Shown: one piece after another, positions 62,655 to 64,000 of the stretch
Layout of the letters: every line of letters starts with the position of its first letter
Numbering within the stretch: position 1 is the first letter of the stretch
DNA from: Plasmopara viticola
Lineage: Eukaryota > Oomycota > Peronosporomycetes > Peronosporales > Peronosporaceae
NCBI GenBank assembly: GCA_001695595.3
Contig: MBPM02000063.1
Location: 62,001 to 126,000 of the forward strand
DNA: 64,000 nucleotides
Reading direction: 5' to 3'
Position numbers and translations under genes: made by a program
Notes under the pieces: generated by a model
Told to the model about the DNA's origin: nothing
What the model saw: only the letters and a program-made list of their open reading frames with translations
Database searches by the model: none

Positions 62655-62949
62655 TGTTGACAAGAATGCGCCTCGACAAGATACTGGTGTTGTCAAGGAA
62701 GCGTCTGGACTGCTTGGTGTCAATCGGTAAGTATCGGTATCTGCAATCAGTTAATGACTGACTGAGGGAGCGCGTTCAAGATGGTCAAAAGATCGGTTTC
62801 GGGATGGGAAGATGATTGCGCCAGGATGTGAAGATGATTGGCTTAGACAATTCATTGGCTTAGAGGTAGCATGTAGTTGCGAACTATGGACCTTATAAAT
62901 ATATTCACTTTGCATTTTGCCAACGACCGCTCAAGTGACCTTTCCATTA
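62655..62949 (+). repeat. D-type LTR, 5' LTR of D3
   Basis: This LTR is 295 bp, shorter than the 334 bp of D1 and D2, and ends CATTA. It contains the exact TTCACTTTGCATTTTGCC promoter string near 62907-62924. Confidence 0.85.
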
Positions 62950-62953
62950 GGTT

Positions 62954-64000
62954 ATGAGCCCAAGCCCCGCAACCTCTGCCCCAGACACCAACTACGCCTT
63001 CGCAATGGACGTCGCCTAAGCTACAGCCTCTCGCATCAACAAGTTCGACGGAACGAATTTTCACACGTGGAAGTTCAAGATGCAGATGGTGTTGGAGGAA
63101 CGCGATCTGTGAGAGGTGGTCAGCGGAGAGACCAAGCTGGAACATTTTGTTACGCCGTCGGATCAGAACAATTTCAAGCGCAAGTCTCGCAAGGCGATGG
63201 CAATCATCTGCCTTGCGATGGAGGATTCGCAATTGCCGTTGGTTCGCTCGTCGAGTGGTGCGCACGATGCATGGTCAAGGCTCGAGGGACATATCGAGAA
63301 GAAGAGTTTGGCCAATAAGCTCTTTCTTCGTCGTCGTTTTTTCACGGCAGAGATAGAAGAAGGTGAGGATGTGCTCGCGCATATCAACAAGATGAAGACT
63401 CTAGCGGAGCAACTCGACGCGGTTGGTGCTCCAGTAAGCGAGGACGACTTGGTGATCATGCTTCTTGCAAGTCTCAGTGAGTCGTTCGCATTTCTCATTT
63501 CAGCATTGGAGTCAAGAGACGACTCGCTGTCTTGGGAGCTTGTGACGTCTCGGCTGCTTCACGAGGATATGAAGCGCAAGGAACACGATGGCGGCGTCGA
63601 TGGAGCCGTGCACGGTCAGGTGCAAGCATTCGTGTCAGCGGACAATGGACGGCGCAAGGGACGACAAGTCTCAATAAAGCCTACGAGTACCTACCACTAC
63701 TGTGGCGAGCAAGGGCACTGGATCGCAAAATGTCCGGCTCGAATTCGAGAGAATGGAGAGCGTCAAAGGACGCAACGCGCTAATGTCGCGCAGAGTGAGG
63801 ATTACTCTGGCGAATTTTTGTTTTCGGTTGGTGGGAGTACCACCAAGTCAAGTTCTGTATGGCTGGTCGACTTGGATGCGACGCAGCACATGACGTACTC
63901 GCGAGAGTGCATGAAGAATTACAAGACAATCTCACCGATGGACGTGCATCTTGCAGATGATGGAGTGGTTCAGGCAGTGGGCACGGGTGACATTGTTATG
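62954..64000 (+). pseudogene. D3 Gag-protease, multiply inactivated
   Basis: The frame from the PBS ATG has TAA at 63017-63019 and TGA at 63110-63112, where relatives have the Trp of RDLWEV, and is then open to the window end. The zinc knuckle reads YHYCGEQGHWIAKC, so the first Cys is lost. The protease motif reads VDLDATQH, so the catalytic DSG is destroyed. It is otherwise D1-like. It is clearly a dead copy. Confidence 0.9.

Larger units (their letters stand above)
62655..64000 (+). mobile_element. D3: degenerate plus-strand D element (partial, runs off window)
   Basis: The 5' LTR 62655-62949 and the gag-protease region are visible. The LTR opens TGTTGACAAGAATGCG like D and is inserted inside E2's 3' LTR. 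The coding region has two in-frame stops and changed active residues. Confidence 0.85.

Noticed and set aside
62596..62949. A single 354-bp E LTR making E2 and the downstream unit a tandem pair
   Set aside because: From 62655 the sequence matches the D LTR start (TGTTGACAAGAATGCG), so this is a D-type LTR inserted in a truncated E LTR.

Overview
The window is a dense nest of Ty1/copia (Pseudoviridae-type) LTR retrotransposons. I found no host gene, rRNA, tRNA or CRISPR; essentially every base belongs to an LTR or to a gag-pol internal region. The host is a eukaryote, most likely an oomycete. The basis for that is a TCACTTY initiator followed by CATTTTGCC in the LTRs, which matches the oomycete Inr/FPR core promoter, and a general resemblance to oomycete copia polyproteins. 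The genus cannot be fixed from the sequence alone.

I named eight families A-H. Lineage 1 (A, B, D, E, G) has Gag beginning MSPS and the zinc knuckle CHxCGxxGHWIAxC. Its LTRs are about 280-335 bp, and its polyprotein ends inside the 3' LTR. Lineage 2 (C, F, H) has Gag beginning MSP(A/T), the zinc knuckle C(T/A)YCGKLGHS(V/G)ERC, LTRs of 258-362 bp with TA...CA ends, and an ORF that stops just before the LTR. In both lineages the polyprotein is a single frame in the order Gag, protease, integrase, reverse transcriptase, RNase H. The start ATG is always the 5th base after the 5' LTR and lies inside the primer-binding site GGTTATGAGCCCA. This site is complementary to the anticodon arm of initiator tRNA-Met, not to a tRNA 3' end.

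Left half (1-32765): a plus-strand tandem array of family A (A0 tail, A1, A2, sharing LTRs) lies inside the minus-strand element C1. A2 was hit at AAAGG by a minus-strand B element, which was hit at GAGAC by another B. A 3.4 kb 'LTR + truncated internal' unit there was then duplicated in tandem (7038-19733). C1 also carries the nearly intact D1 (23137-27886, TSD GTGGC). C1 and C2 form a tandem pair sharing one LTR, and the pair is inserted in the plus-strand element E1.

Right half (32766-64000): E1 ends in its LTR (34403-34717) at an illegitimate deletion junction. Remnants of D2 (minus) and B4 (plus) follow, then E2 (plus), which is broken into three pieces. E2 holds F (38145-56447, TSD GATGG) and G1 (56985-61691), and D3 lies in its 3' LTR. 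F's own 3' LTR was split at AGTTC by a tandem H1-H2 pair (38283-51771), and H1 was split by G2 (40425-44949, TSD GAAAT). H2 (47161-51771) has a complete, uninterrupted 1360-residue Gag-Pol and is the best candidate for an active element.

Subtracting the nested elements restores the expected internal lengths to the base. A1 and A2 agree after three 1-nt differences. Outer B and inner B agree after an 8-nt and a 1-nt difference. H1 and H2 agree after a 4-nt and a 1-nt difference. Nesting reaches five levels (E1 > C1 > A2 > outer B > inner B).
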